Below are positions 13,101-26,200 of a stretch of DNA of 64,000 bases, one piece after another. How positions within the stretch are numbered: position 1 is the stretch's first letter; every line of letters starts with the position of its first letter. Made by a program: the position numbers and the translations under genes. Under the pieces are notes generated by a model. It did not search any database. It saw nothing but the letters and a program-made list of their open reading frames with translations, and had not been told where the DNA came from. Origin of the DNA: Moringa oleifera (taxonomy: Eukaryota; Streptophyta; Magnoliopsida; Brassicales; Moringaceae); assembly GCA_021397835.1 (NCBI GenBank), contig JAJFZO010000344.1, forward strand, positions 6,200,001-6,264,000, given 5' to 3'.

Positions 13101-14106
13101 ATAACACATATTATTTTTTATTTTATTGATTTCAATATTGCACTATAAAAAATGTACCGAGTTTGTTGTGTCTTAGAGATAAATTTTTTAACTTTACAAG
13201 TTGTTATATCATCTTTATTATTATTTATTTTGATTGTTAATATCTATTTATTTATTTATATTATTTATTTTAAAATTAATTAATAAGATATCAATTCACA
13301 CAAGTTTTGTTTAAAATTTATTAAATTAATTTATTTAAAATCAAATAAGATAATACGTAAATGTAGCATGATGGATCAAACTTGTGAAAAGATCATTTAT
13401 GATATATTTTTATAAAAAAAAATTTAATGCAGTCCACTAGCTTGAAAAGTTCTAAATTTCGTATAAATTGAACTTAAATATTCATTTCATTTATTAAACC
13501 GATTAAACTTGATTCATTATCGATCTTGAAATTAAATGACAATATAAATAGTATTAATAATTCCCATCATTTTTATGTTTTCATCAATTAACAAAATTAA
13601 GTCGAATGCATGGCATATAACTTCATAAATATTGTTCTAAAATTTTGTTATCATAAGATTTTATGAGTCGTAAGGAATTTTCAAAACAAGACAAGAGGGA
13701 GTTGAAGACTTTATAACCATCATCTGATGTCTTATTTTTGTCTCATAGGTAGAAGCATGAAATTATTTTACTACATGTAAGGTTTTAAATATTTTTAATT
13801 TTATTTTTAATTATTACTAAATTATTTTTAAAAAATTGATAGCCACTTTATAATGTTCTTGTAATTAAAATATGAAATAATATATTTTTTAAACATATAA
13901 AATTTAAAATGTGATTGATATTATTATAAATATATAATAATTTTAATTTTGCAACCTATTTTATTTATTTTATTTCAAATTTTTCAAAAAATTATTGGAA
14001 AAAAGCCGGAAAAAAAAAAAAGCCCAGCTCATTTGATTACCATGACAATCTGTAGACTTATAGAGTGGGAACCAAATCCAAGTAATCTTAACCACCGGAT
14101 CTCAAG
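10108..14106. other. AT-rich divergent intergenic region
   Basis: This separates the divergent NOL9 (minus) and MOS14 (plus) genes. About 10370-13950 is extremely AT-rich with no coding signal. It contains a loose tandem repeat at 11430-11590 and a TA microsatellite at about 12876-12894. The NOL9 promoter should be in 10108-10370. A TGGGCT element (reverse complement at 14021-14026) near the MOS14 side matches the site II motif common in plant housekeeping promoters. Confidence 0.6.
11430..11590. repeat. Three imperfect tandem units of about 55 bp
   Basis: Units start at about 11430, 11486 and 11540. Each opens with a variant of ATGAAATAAAACAATATG, continues with a C-containing stretch ending near TTAGATCTTAT or TCTACATATTAT, and ends AATATTCTT or a variant. 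They are diverged and embedded in AT-rich DNA. Confidence 0.6.
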
Positions 14107-14266
14107 CCACGCGCCCACAAAAATCACGTATCTTCCCTACGACAAACCACGCGCCCACAAATGTCATATATCTTCCCTAAGACAAACCACGCGCCCGCAT
14201 ATATCACGTATCTTCCCTACGACAAGCCACGCGCCTGCTGTTGCAATCATCTTCCATCTGCCGGAC
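14107..14266 (+). repeat. Four tandem 40-bp units in the MOS14 upstream region
   Basis: Units are at 14107-14146, 14147-14186, 14187-14226 and 14227-14266. Each begins CCACGCGCC; the first three continue to TATCTTCCCTA(C/A)GACAA(A/G), and the fourth is more diverged. The array ends about 350 bp upstream of the MOS14 start codon. The ACGCGC core in each unit fits the (A/C/G)CGCG(T/C/G) box bound by CAMTA calmodulin-binding factors, which is inference from motif only. Confidence 0.85.
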
Positions 14267-14617
14267 ACGCACTACCCGATGCGAGTATTTTAAACTCTAC
14301 AAGGACATATTCTAGGAACGTCTTAGTGTACTCCGGAATGAAGTCAAAGATAGACCGATCAGACGGCTAAGCCCTCACGGACTCACTTCCTTCGCCATCG
14401 TCACCAATCACAAACCCAACTGCGTCTTCACAGAGAGGGGGGCGCCAAAAACCCCTTTCGTAAAAGAAAACCCGTAAGTTGAAAACCATTTGGAAGAAAA
14501 AACAAAACGAAACCCCATAAAGATAAATAAATCAAATCGCTCAAGCTGTCTATCTCTCTTACTCTCGCTGTGTGCGCTGTGCATAGTTGCGATTTGGAGA
14601 TGAATTTAGAGCAAAGC

Positions 14618-17600
14618 ATGGAACATCAGAACGCAGTGAAGGAAGCCCTAAATGCACTGTATCATCACCCGGATGATACGGTGCGTATGCAAGCCGATCG
14701 GTGGTTGCAGAATTTTCAACGCACTCTTGATGCTTGGCAGGTACTCTTTTGCTTATCGCATTTATTTTCCGAAGTAATCTCTGTTAGTCTTATCATTGTT
14801 CATCTTCCACTGAGTGAAACTTAATATGGATTTCAATGTCCTGAAGGATGACTATGGATCTTTTATCAAGCGCCTTCATTAGTATTCTTAACATTCACTC
14901 TGATTTTAGTAGTACTCGATTTTTTATTTTTTTTCAATTGTGGGTTGATTAATTGTTTAGAGAAGCACTGGAGCGGAGGCTTGAATTGTCTGTTTACTTA
15001 ATGGGAGGAGAACTCAATTATTTTTAGCTGAATTTAATCTTGATTAGTTGTCTTGTCAGCAGGAAAAGAACTGTCTTTGACAGTGAACATACTTATATAT
15101 TGAAGAAGAAAACCTAGGAGACTGCATATGAAGATGTTCACTCTCATTGCTTCTTATTTGGAAATCTATTTATAATGTTCCTTGCGTGTGTTTTATTGTA
15201 TCTTCATTGGAGAAAATTATGTTGGAGATATGTTTCACATCCAGGTTGCTGATAATTTGCTTCATGATGCTACTAGCAATCTGGAAACTCTGATCTTTTG
15301 TTCTCAGACCCTTAGAAGCAAGGTAAGTTTGTCGGTGTTCAATTATTTATCATTGTTTCAGTTGTGTGTTGCTAATAATCCATGAGATGATAATATTGGT
15401 TGAATATTGGACAATCAAGACCTCTTTTAATGTGACAGTCATATCCGATCAATAGGTACAGCGAGATTTTGAAGAACTACCACCTGGAGCTTTCCACAAG
15501 TTACGGGATTCTTTAAATGTGAGTGGGTATCTATGTTGCTTTTACCATCAAGGAACCTTGACTGACTGTTTCTGAAATTGTTGTATGAGATTAAATTTCT
15601 TTAATTAAATTTAGGATCCTTGAAACTGAATTGTGGTCGTTACTAAAGTGTCATTTGCTGGTTGGATTGGTAGGAGTACTGGATGGAATTTACATTTTTT
15701 TCTTAAAAAAAATTTAATAGGATACAAGCAACCTTGGCCTCTCCTTCTGAAAAAGAAGACATGATATATATATACATATATTCATTTATTTTTGTGTCTA
15801 TTCCGGAAAATCCTGTTTTACTCATTTTTTACATTGATGGATTGGTAATACTTGGGGATCAACTAATTTTCTTCATGGAAGACATCAGTGCTTTTCCCTA
15901 TCATGTCCAATTGTTCAATAGTGTATGTACTTTTCAGTTGAGAGGGAAAAGGACCAGAGGCCTCCTTTAACCTTAGATTAGAAGATCTTTGAGTGGTCGA
16001 ATTAGTTAGTCTATTTGACCGTACCTTCATCCGTTTTAATGTCTAATATGAATTTTCTAAAGTCAATATTGCTTAAGATCCCATTACTTTCAGGAGTCAG
16101 ATGTCTAAGATTCTTTTAAAGGTTGTTATTTCTATCCAACAAGGGTTACGAGCTCCAAAGTGTCTTCTTGCCGTCGTTGTTTTGTTGATGGAAAGCATAC
16201 TTCAGTGGGACTATTGTTGTGAGTAGTGAGATGGTTTCTGTATGTTTGACAAGATTGACTTGGAAGAAGCATATTAAGTTGTAAAGTAGAGTTTTCATCA
16301 TCTTGAAGGCGAAAGTTTGGGTATTTACTGCAGGAAGAACCTCTCTGCCCTAATTTTTTGTTAGCTATATTTGTCTGTCATATTCTCAGCAGTGGTCTGA
16401 GCATAGTACCAAAAGCCAGAATGCCAGCTTTGAGGCAGAAATTTGGTTCTTATAAAGTATGAAGATCCTTCCGTAGTGGCTTTGGTGTCTCTTTAGTTTA
16501 TGAATCTTGAAAATATGCTTATGATGCTAAAGCAGCTATGAAAATACTCCTGATGAAAATAAATTTTGATTAATATAGATGCTGCATCATATATATATAT
16601 ACATGTATATATATTCCATAAGAATCAATGTATCTAGAGTGGTACACATTGGCTGCAACTGAAATGCTTGCAAGTACATGAGACATTGGAAACAATGCTT
16701 TCTATCAAAGCGAAACTTTAAAACTTTTATAGAAAGTGGATCGTTATGATCGTGACAATCAATTAGATAGAACCTGCCAGCCATCTTCCTCTGGTATGAC
16801 TAAAGTTACTGAAAGTAAAAGAATGCTAGGAAGAAAGCTAGGCCAGAAAAACTTCTGTGCAAAGAATATTAAAAGCCCAATGTCCGACTCTGGTATAGTT
16901 GATAAAGTGGATCACTCTTAAAGGCCTTTCTTTATCCGAATGAACCATGATTGTATAATGGCTTAAAGTTGCACTTTTTAAGAGGATGTTGAATCATAGA
17001 CTATCTAGTTTACTGCTCAGGAAACTTTGTATTCATGCAGATGTTGTGGAAGTAGTTTTTTTTAGAAAGGATATGATGTACTGCTGCTCTGGTTTTATGA
17101 TCAGGAATGCATGTGCATTTTGTATTCTCTTGCCTAGTTCTAGGGAGGAACTACGTTGGTGGATACATTCTTGTACTTGTGCATGCCCAGCGATGCTTCT
17201 ACTTGTTTGACATGCACACAGGCACACATACATATGCAGTTTGCATGTGATGCTCAAATAACTCTTCTATTTTCCATTGAGTTTGATTGCAGTAATATTT
17301 TGTATGTAGGCCTTATTGAAAAAGTTCCATAGAGGCCCCCCAAAAGTCAGGACTCAGGTATTACTTGAAAGTTAGGTCTGAGATATTCAACTGACTAATG
17401 CAACTTCTTGATACCAAGAAAGATATTGTGCTCAGTTAGTCGGCTTATTATCTTCAGTTATTTGGTTTTGTAGATTAGCATTGCAGTGGCTGCCTTGGCT
17501 GTGCATGTGCCTGCAGAAGATTGGGGAGATGGTGGCATCGTGAGTTGGCTAAGGGATGAGATGAATTCTCATCCTGAATATATTCCGGGCTTTTTAGAGC

Positions 17601-20202
17601 TACTCACAGTTTTGCCTGAGGTATATATAAATAACTTCTGTTGGGGTTCTGTTTTTGGGTTTCTTTTTCTTTTATTTTCTCATTAATGAGGGAGATAGTG
17701 TTTTTTTTTTCTTGCTTTTTCTTTCTTCTTTAAAGATATTTCACATCACATGTGCTGGTAGATATTGGAAAAATAGAAAAAAGGAATATATGAATTTCAT
17801 AATACTGGGTTTCTATGACTTAAAGATCTGGAAGATCTTTTGTGGATGTTTGTTGAAGTTTCTTGATCCAAACCGATTGCAGTGAAATGAATTTGAGCTT
17901 TAAGATGAAATAAGTTTCACAGCTTAACTTAAAATTTGTGAAGACAGTAGTTGATTGCATTGTCATTAATGGATGAACATCCTCTGTCTCATGAAACAGG
18001 TACGTGCAGAATTAACTGTTCTCTAGTTTCTTCTTTGAACAGGAAAAAAAAAAAAAACAAATGCACTGAGAAACAATTGGAACAATATGATAAGTAATCG
18101 TGTAAACTGATCTTTTGGAGTTTGAGATGGTCTAAAATGGAGCATATGTTGATCCAAAGATGTGGGCAAAGCATTTGAACAGTTTAGTCAACTGCATGAA
18201 CAAAATTGGAAAGATGAGCAGTATGAAACCCTATGTTAAATCAGTTTAGAAGTTTCTTATCCCTCAGTTTTGCCTATGTGATTTAGATTTGGTGTGCTCT
18301 TCATTGGTGAATTTAGCATCAGCTTACTGGTTGATAGCTTTGTTGGAGCGCCATCTTTGTCAGAATATCTGGTTTTCTCGTGCCATTAGATATGAGAGCT
18401 CTTACATTCGTCATAATATACAAGAGTTCTTTGATGTCCCGAGTTCCTAGACTGGAAATAATAAGTACATATGTTACAATGAATTATGTCCTTTTTCCTG
18501 TGATTCCGTTTGCTGTCAAAGCTGACTTTTCTTTAGTCTCTCTCTCTCTTTCTCTCTGTCGTCCTTACCTTAAAGACTGTAGTTCACATTGTTTTCACCT
18601 TTTTCTTTTTGTTTTTTATTTTGTATTTGTCCCATATAATTGCTTGGCTTGTGCACACTTTAGCTTTTCTAATAAGATATTACTTGTATAAACAAGTGAT
18701 TGGTAGCTTATCTATGCTGCATCTCCTACTTTTTCTCTTATGCAATTTTGTCTTTCATTACAATCAGGAGGTATTCAACTACAAGATAGCAGCTCGTCCA
18801 GACAGACGCCGCCAATTCGAAAAAGAGCTCACTTCTCAAATGGAGCTTGCTCTTAATATATTGGCAGCTTGCTTAAATATTAATGAACTTAAGGAGCAGG
18901 TCTGAGCTTTCTTCCTGTATTATCCTGTGTTGTAGTAGCACTTGTTAGGTTAATTCTTGATAAGTATGCTTGTGACTTTTGAGTTGGTAGAGTATTGTGT
19001 ATTGCCATGCATGCTTCTGGTCCTGTGCTGGACTTCTTGGAATGTTTCTTTTGTTCAGAATTGGTTTGCTCCCTCTTTCTCTTGTTATTACCTTCTGAAG
19101 AGAAAAAGAAAGGAGAGGTCAAAATTATGGTTCATTAGTGAGGGACTGAATTGTAGTATCTGTTTCCAGCTGGCTTGTTTAAATATAGCAGCAGTTGTTC
19201 TACTTCTAAGTTCTAAGGGTTTTATAAAATTCTTTGAGATCCATAATATTTTGCATTACTCTGAGATTATGATCATTGAACATAGAATTGCGGAGGTGTA
19301 ATTCAGCATCTGTATACAGGCTGAAGACTTGATTCATAACAGTTGCTTGTTATGGAGCTGAAAGGTCATTAAGCTTTTGTGCATTACTATCCTTTTATTG
19401 GTGGATATTCTTATCGTTAGAATATCAATACAAGACCTGTTCTTAACTTCTTATGTATAAAATGCTTCAGTGTAGCTTTGAGACAGTTACTATTTAGTTT
19501 GCTTTATAAAGCTTGCTGCTTGAAGTTGTTAGGTCATAGGTAGTCTTCTCTCCCCCTTGAAATTGTAAATTTTGTCTGCACTATGACAGATTCTATCTGT
19601 TCCTTTGGGTGATAATTTAGTTACCTGACTCGATTCTTCTTGTTACATATATAATAAGAACATTTTTTTTTTTATAAACTTTTTGCCAGTCTTCCTTGCC
19701 TTTCTTGCTTATGGTTTATGTGTGACCTGTCTGTTGAGATTTCGTTAGTCTTGCTGTTTGGAGCTTGTTGTTTGTCCACTGACTAGTTTTTTCCTTTGGC
19801 TTTTCTGACCTGTTAGGTTCTTGAGGCATTTGGTGCTTGGCTTCGACTAAAACATGGGTATACATTTCCTTTATTTGTTGGTCATATTCTTTTTCCTTGA
19901 AAATTAATCATGAAAAATTATATTTGTTTGAAACTTTTTCCTGTAAATGCATTTTTTTTATCATCGAAAACAAGATATGTATTTGTATTAAATACACATA
20001 GCACCAAAGGGCTGCCCCACATATGATTAGTTATTTAGAGATTAGTATCTTTATAAGCTCTATGTAATCCACCTTATTCGCGATAATCAAATCCCTAGTC
20101 ACTGATAGCTTCCAAATCTTCACCCATCTATCTGGATGTACGGTTAGGTAGGTCTCCACCCCTTTCAAAAGTTCTCTTTGTTTCTCCCCCCCACCCTGGA
20201 AA

Positions 20203-20238
<36 letters not shown>

Positions 20239-23200
20239 CTCCTTGTCCACAGGACAATAAAAAGGATCATTGTCTCTGTTCCAGAATCCTCACAGCCTTC
20301 CTATTGTAATCCGGGCCATGAAGACCTGTCTACACTATGAACTTATCAACCACTTTACTTTGAGACTCCAAATTGCCCTGAAACAGTCAAGACACTTTCC
20401 CCAATCTGTCAGGTCCATCTGCACCATATGAGAATGCGGTTGACTGATCCCTTTTGCTTCTTTCACAAGAAACATTTGTTGACCAAAACCTTACCCCTTT
20501 TTTGTGGTTGTCTAAAGAAAAAGGCTTACCTTAAATGGCTTCCCAAGCAAAAAAATCCAGTTTGGGAGGAGCACCTAATTTCCAAATCAGCTTATATGAT
20601 AACCACTTTTTTACCGTCTTTCTGCAGGAAGTCTTCCAATATGGTGAAGAATGATTTAACAAAAAACCTTTTTGTCTTATCCCTTCTCCAGATGACTGTA
20701 TGTTCTCTATCAATGTCAGCTATAGTGGCATAAATCTGCTCATAAAACTGCTTAAAGTGACCCAGCTCTCAGTCTTTCGCCTCCCTTCTGAAACTTGCCA
20801 ACCGAGACGCTTGATTAGTTTGTATTTACATATGATCGCACGCTCAAGCTTCCTTGTTACTAGCTTGCCATTAAAAGCAGGGAAAGTTTCCTTCAAGGGC
20901 TTATACCCACACAAAATATTGTGCCTCAACTTAATAGAGCAACCCCTACCAAGTTTGTAAAAACAAAATTACTTTTGATTGTTCTGCTAGTTTATGGTAA
21001 ATTTTAGTTGGTGCTTGCAATGCTTCCTAGTTAGAGTATAACTTTTGGGAGTGAAGTGTCCTGATGTGGTTCTTTAGACTTAATTTTGTATAATGGTCCT
21101 TGGTTGGCCTCTTGCAATGATATGAAATCATACTTATGTGACCTTTCTTGAAGCGGTTATCTTGAGGGGTGATGAACTGTTTGCTTGTATTGATTGTGAT
21201 TGCTATGGTTTCAGGATTCCTGGGTCTGTACTTGCCTCTCATCCACTGGTCCTTACAGCTCTCTCAAGCTTGAATGCTGATCCACTTTCTGAGGCAGCTG
21301 TTAATGGTATTGCTTGTCCTACATTCTAGCGTTTGTCTTCAAGGAGCCATATTGCAAAATATTTTGACAATGTTGCTTACCTAATCAGATTGCTTCAATT
21401 GCGCTTCTTGTTTCTGTATGATGATGTTCTGTTCTCGTTTGAGTTTAGAAGAGCAACTGAAATACCATAAATTGTAGATTTGCTTTGCATACAAGTTCAG
21501 AACAGGATACATTAATGTTGAAGTCAATGTCTTTGTCCAAATGATAGCAAACTGTGGACAGTTAGAATGTAATTTGGATGGCTACAAAGACACTGAAGAC
21601 AATGTAGGTATAATAGATACAATATTCAGACATAGCTGCTGCTTTTTTTTTTTTTTTAATATTTTTATATCAGACAGAAATAGCATTTCATTTGATGCTT
21701 TCCCTATTTTGGAGACGTGATGATGATGAAATCTAGAGTTAGCATATTTGTGATTATTTATCATACTCTGGAAGTTTTTAAACCTACTTCTTTTGTGCTT
21801 GGATTTTTGATTTGCTAAAAGTTCAATGGTTGTTACTCTGTGTACATGGGTGGTATCCCCATGGTGCCTTTTGTAATTATTATATAAACATTATTCTGCT
21901 TCCTGATAAACACAAAAAAAAAAAAAAGAAAAAAGAAAAAAGAAAAGGGGAAAAGGAAAAAAGAGAGTTGTTTCTGTTTGACCCTCTGTCTATACAGAGT
22001 AGGAAAGTTAGGTTTATCTCCAGCCTTACTTTAGTTTGTGACTCTCTGGAATGCATCAACAAACCTACAAAATAGTTGCATTTGTTTTGATGACATAGCA
22101 TGAATGCTTCTCATTTTATGAAGGTCCTATTTGTAGACACTAGGTGGCGATTTTAAGCATGAATATGATTTTTATGTGATTCATGGAAATTCTTCTTATA
22201 GGTGAAGACATTTGAGTTATTTCGTTCTTATTATTCTTCTGGTTCTATGCCCAGAATATCCTCCCACTAAAATTGGTTTCCCCATTGGATTTGATTTTTT
22301 TACCATTAATATAAATTTCCCTTTTCATTGTGGCAGTCATTTCTGAATTGATACACTACACGGCAGCAGCTAGCTCTGGCGGTGCTCCTGTACAGATGCC
22401 CCTAATTCAAGTAATTGCACCTCAAGTTATGAGTCTGAAGGCACAGCTCAGAGATTCTTCAAAGGTGTTGCATCTTTCACTCTGTCCAGGGCTTTGTGGC
22501 CCATCATATAATAATGCAGACTTGGTATTTTTTCGGTTAAGTTTCAGAGTGAACCATTTCAATTTGTCATAGCTATTGTTCTTATGTTGAGGGTAGGACT
22601 TGACCTGCAAAGATAATTCAGCTCTTGTAAACAGGATCCTGGTCCAGGGTTGTTCTACCCATAATAGTGTACATGCATGCACAGGCATACATAACATTGA
22701 TATTGGTGCTGCTATTGGATGAACAAGGTTGTCACATAGTTAATTGTTTGTATGCCTAATTTTCCTTCTAAATTTCTTGTTCAGGTTGATAATTATCTAG
22801 TAGTTTGAACTGTTTTTAGATTTAAACTACCAGTTGCATAAGATTCAAGAATACTAAAATATTCATTGCAAATGATTTCGTTTTTTAAATACTGTGGCTA
22901 TTGAATTTACCCGTCCTTTTCCTCCTTATTATGTTCATCTTTGACTTTCAGGATGAAGAAGATGTCAAGGCTATTGCTCGATTATTTGCTGACATGGGTG
23001 ATTCTTATGTTGAACTGATTGCAACTGGTATTATCACTTTCTGGAAATGAACTTGAAAATTATTGTCTGCTTGTTGCCCCTTTTGATTACTTTAAGGCAA
23101 TGGATGGTGCTTCTTGTTCTGTGATTAACATTTATATAGTGTTATACTATGATCTGTTCCTGAGTACATAGTTCTTCTTCCCTTCAGGTTCTGATGAATC

Positions 23201-26200
23201 AATGTTGATAACTCACGCTCTTTTGGAAGTTGCTTCACACCCAGAGTATGATATTGCTTCGATGACCTTCAACTTTTGGCACAGTCTTCAGGTTACCTTG
23301 ACGAAAAGGTTATTCTGTCTGCATCTCTAAATGCATTTGCTTGGTTGTTATTGATATAAAAATTGATAAAAAAGAAATTTCGATGTAATTTTTCAATCTA
23401 TCAGGGATTCTTATATTTCATTTGGTAATGAAGCCTCTATTGAAGCTGAGAGAAACCGGAGGCTGCAAGTTTTTGGTCCAGCCTATGAGTCGCTTGTATC
23501 ATTGGTGAGTCATCTTAGAAAGTTAAGAAATCCATCATTTACTGTATAAATTGTGAAAACCTGTCCACTGTTTAGACAACTATTGGCTTTATGATAATAT
23601 TAGTGTTTGCATTAATTGGTGGATTATTATCTAAAGAATTGGGAAAAATATTCTGATTCCTATATTTTGTAGTTTTATGAGTTGTCCATTGTGAAAGAAG
23701 CAAAATCAGTTTTTGGCCTGAAATTTTATTTTTAGGAGCAACGATATAAGATATTGGGACACTTTTATTGTGACAAACCTATCTTGTTTGTAGAAGGGAT
23801 GAACATTTTTGACTTAATTCTTCTCTGCTGTAGTTTTATTTAACATTTTTTGCCTAGTACTTATGATGATTTTTCATTGGCCAAGGCTTCTTGAGTGACC
23901 TGATTCTTTTCCACAGGTCAGCTTTCGAGTTCAATACCCTCAAGACTATCAGGGCCTTTCGTATGAGGACCTGAAGGAATTTAAACAGACTAGATATGGT
24001 AACAATAACTCATGTGATGTTAAATATTTTGTTCATCTTTGTATGTTAAATTTTGAATTTTGGCAATTGGTATTACATGTATGAGGTTGTTGGCATGGGA
24101 ATTGCAGAAACTTTGAACAACATTAGACAGCTAGATGACATATTTTTGTTACTAGTAATGTCACAAAAAAATGAAAATTCCTGTTCTTGCATAACAAATA
24201 TAGTGAATAAATATGAAATCAATGGACCAAACATTGTAAATACCTTCGTTTGTGTATGAATGAAACTTCGTAAAGATTTAGTTATCTCCTATTCAACCTG
24301 TTTAGGGCTGTTGACTCATTGGATACCCTGCCACTTGGTTAGGTGGTTTTGTGAATGCATAATTTTTTAAGTGATTCATGTTGCCGTTAGCATAACCAAA
24401 ACATTTTTGTCTTTTTTTCTTAACAAATAGTTCTCTTGAAATTTTTAAATTTTATTTCAGTTCTAATTTAATTTGACCACCTGCCTATTTTTTTCTCATC
24501 CTTCTCAGTTTCCAAAGGTTGTCCTTCTTCATATTTCTCACTTCATCTGGAGCACTGCTCTTTATCCCCATTTGATTAGTTAATGTTACCTTTTGAGTGT
24601 AAAGGTTTTCACATCGGGCTCTTCTTTGATATTTCATCTTGGATGCCCGGCATATTTTAGTTCTACAGTGCTAACAGAATGTATGATGTTGCTAGCTGTT
24701 GCGGATGTCTTAATTGATGCAGCATCAATATTAGGAGGTGATGCAACGCTAAAGATCCTTTACATGAAGCTTCTTGAGGTGAGTATTACCTTTTTTTTTT
24801 TTTTTTTGGTTTCTGGATCAATGTTCTCTGACTTCACTATAAATATACTTTGTAGTTTTGGGAATTTTCTGATTGTGCAATCTAGTGGCTTCCAATACAG
24901 TTATTAGAAGTAAGGCTTACTTTTTAAATTTCATAGATATGATTAGAAATAATTCCTGACTTAGGTTGCTTTTGAAGTTGGATTTGTTTGGCTTTTCTTT
25001 TCTCACTGATTAATTAGCCCTTTTTGAAAAATTTGTTTTCAACCTCTTGTAACCTAATTAAACCCATATTAAACTTGTTACCCGAGAATCTTGAGGACAC
25101 ACAAAGGATTACATTCATTTTATCTGGACTTATCTGTATGATTTAGTGGTATTGAAATTTAATAAGTGTTGGTACTGCTTCTAGGATAAACGTCATTCAC
25201 TGTTAGCTAATGATACTGCACCTGTAAGAGCAAGTTACGTCTAATTTTTTTCTTATCCTTTTCATCTTTCCCCCTTATCTGCTGTTTCTCTACCTGCAGT
25301 ATCTGTGTGGAAGGGTCTATTTCATTCTTGAACAAATAGAACAGAGTTGGAGGCATTTAAGTTGCAGACTCAAACCTATGCCCTTGCCTAACCTGAATCT
25401 TTCTTAGCATGTATTGATGAAATCTTTTTAAATTGTTTCATGTTCTTGAGAAGATCTTTTAATTGCGTTAAGTTATTACTTGAATCCCATCTTCAACCAT
25501 ATGAAAAGAGTTGGATATTGCAGTAAAGAGGTGGAACCTATGTTGAAATAGGTGCAATTCAAACCTATATGTGTCTTAGTGAATGTGGGTTTGTTCGAGT
25601 AGACCATTGTGTTTAAATATGGTATCTGTCCGGTGAAAATGTGTTGTGATTGTCATTATTATCAAGAGTAAGAATCTGATGTAGAATTTGATAGTTTCTT
25701 TATGAAGACTACGATAAATGCATTAGGACCAGAAGTTTTGTAGAACTGAGTTTTGATTTTCATAGAAAGCAACCATGGCCATGTCCTACTGAATGTTTTG
25801 GTGAAGGTTAAACATGTGAGATATGGATGTCATGAATTGCACTCCGTCTTTTTGGTAAGATATGGTAATAATTAAACCTATTTGTTTTCATTGTAGGTCA
25901 TGAGGTAGTATTAACATTCATGTTGAGAGATTGAATCTTGTCTGTTGCATTGGATGGAAGTAGAGAAGTTCAATATTTAACCTCCTGGAAATTTGAGATT
26001 TGAAGATAGGATAATGATTTTTTTTTTCCCCCTAGAATAGGTACTTGTTACTGTGAGAAAACATTGTGTTGCTGCCCGGATGTTTACATGGTTGGCACCC
26101 CTTGATGCCTTTTGTAATATATATAAAATAATATATAATGTATATATATATATATATATATATATAATTCTGTCCTTTAAAAAAAAAGAAAAAGAAAAGT

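Noticed and set aside
13949..14370. Small ORFs across the 40-bp repeat upstream of MOS14
   Set aside because: The repeated His/Pro/Tyr peptide text comes from the non-coding tandem array; there is no splice link to MOS14 exon 1.
19950..20960. A target-site duplication for the antisense LINE in MOS14 intron 7
   Set aside because: Only a GTAAAT hexamer matched between the candidate flanks, too short in AT-rich DNA.
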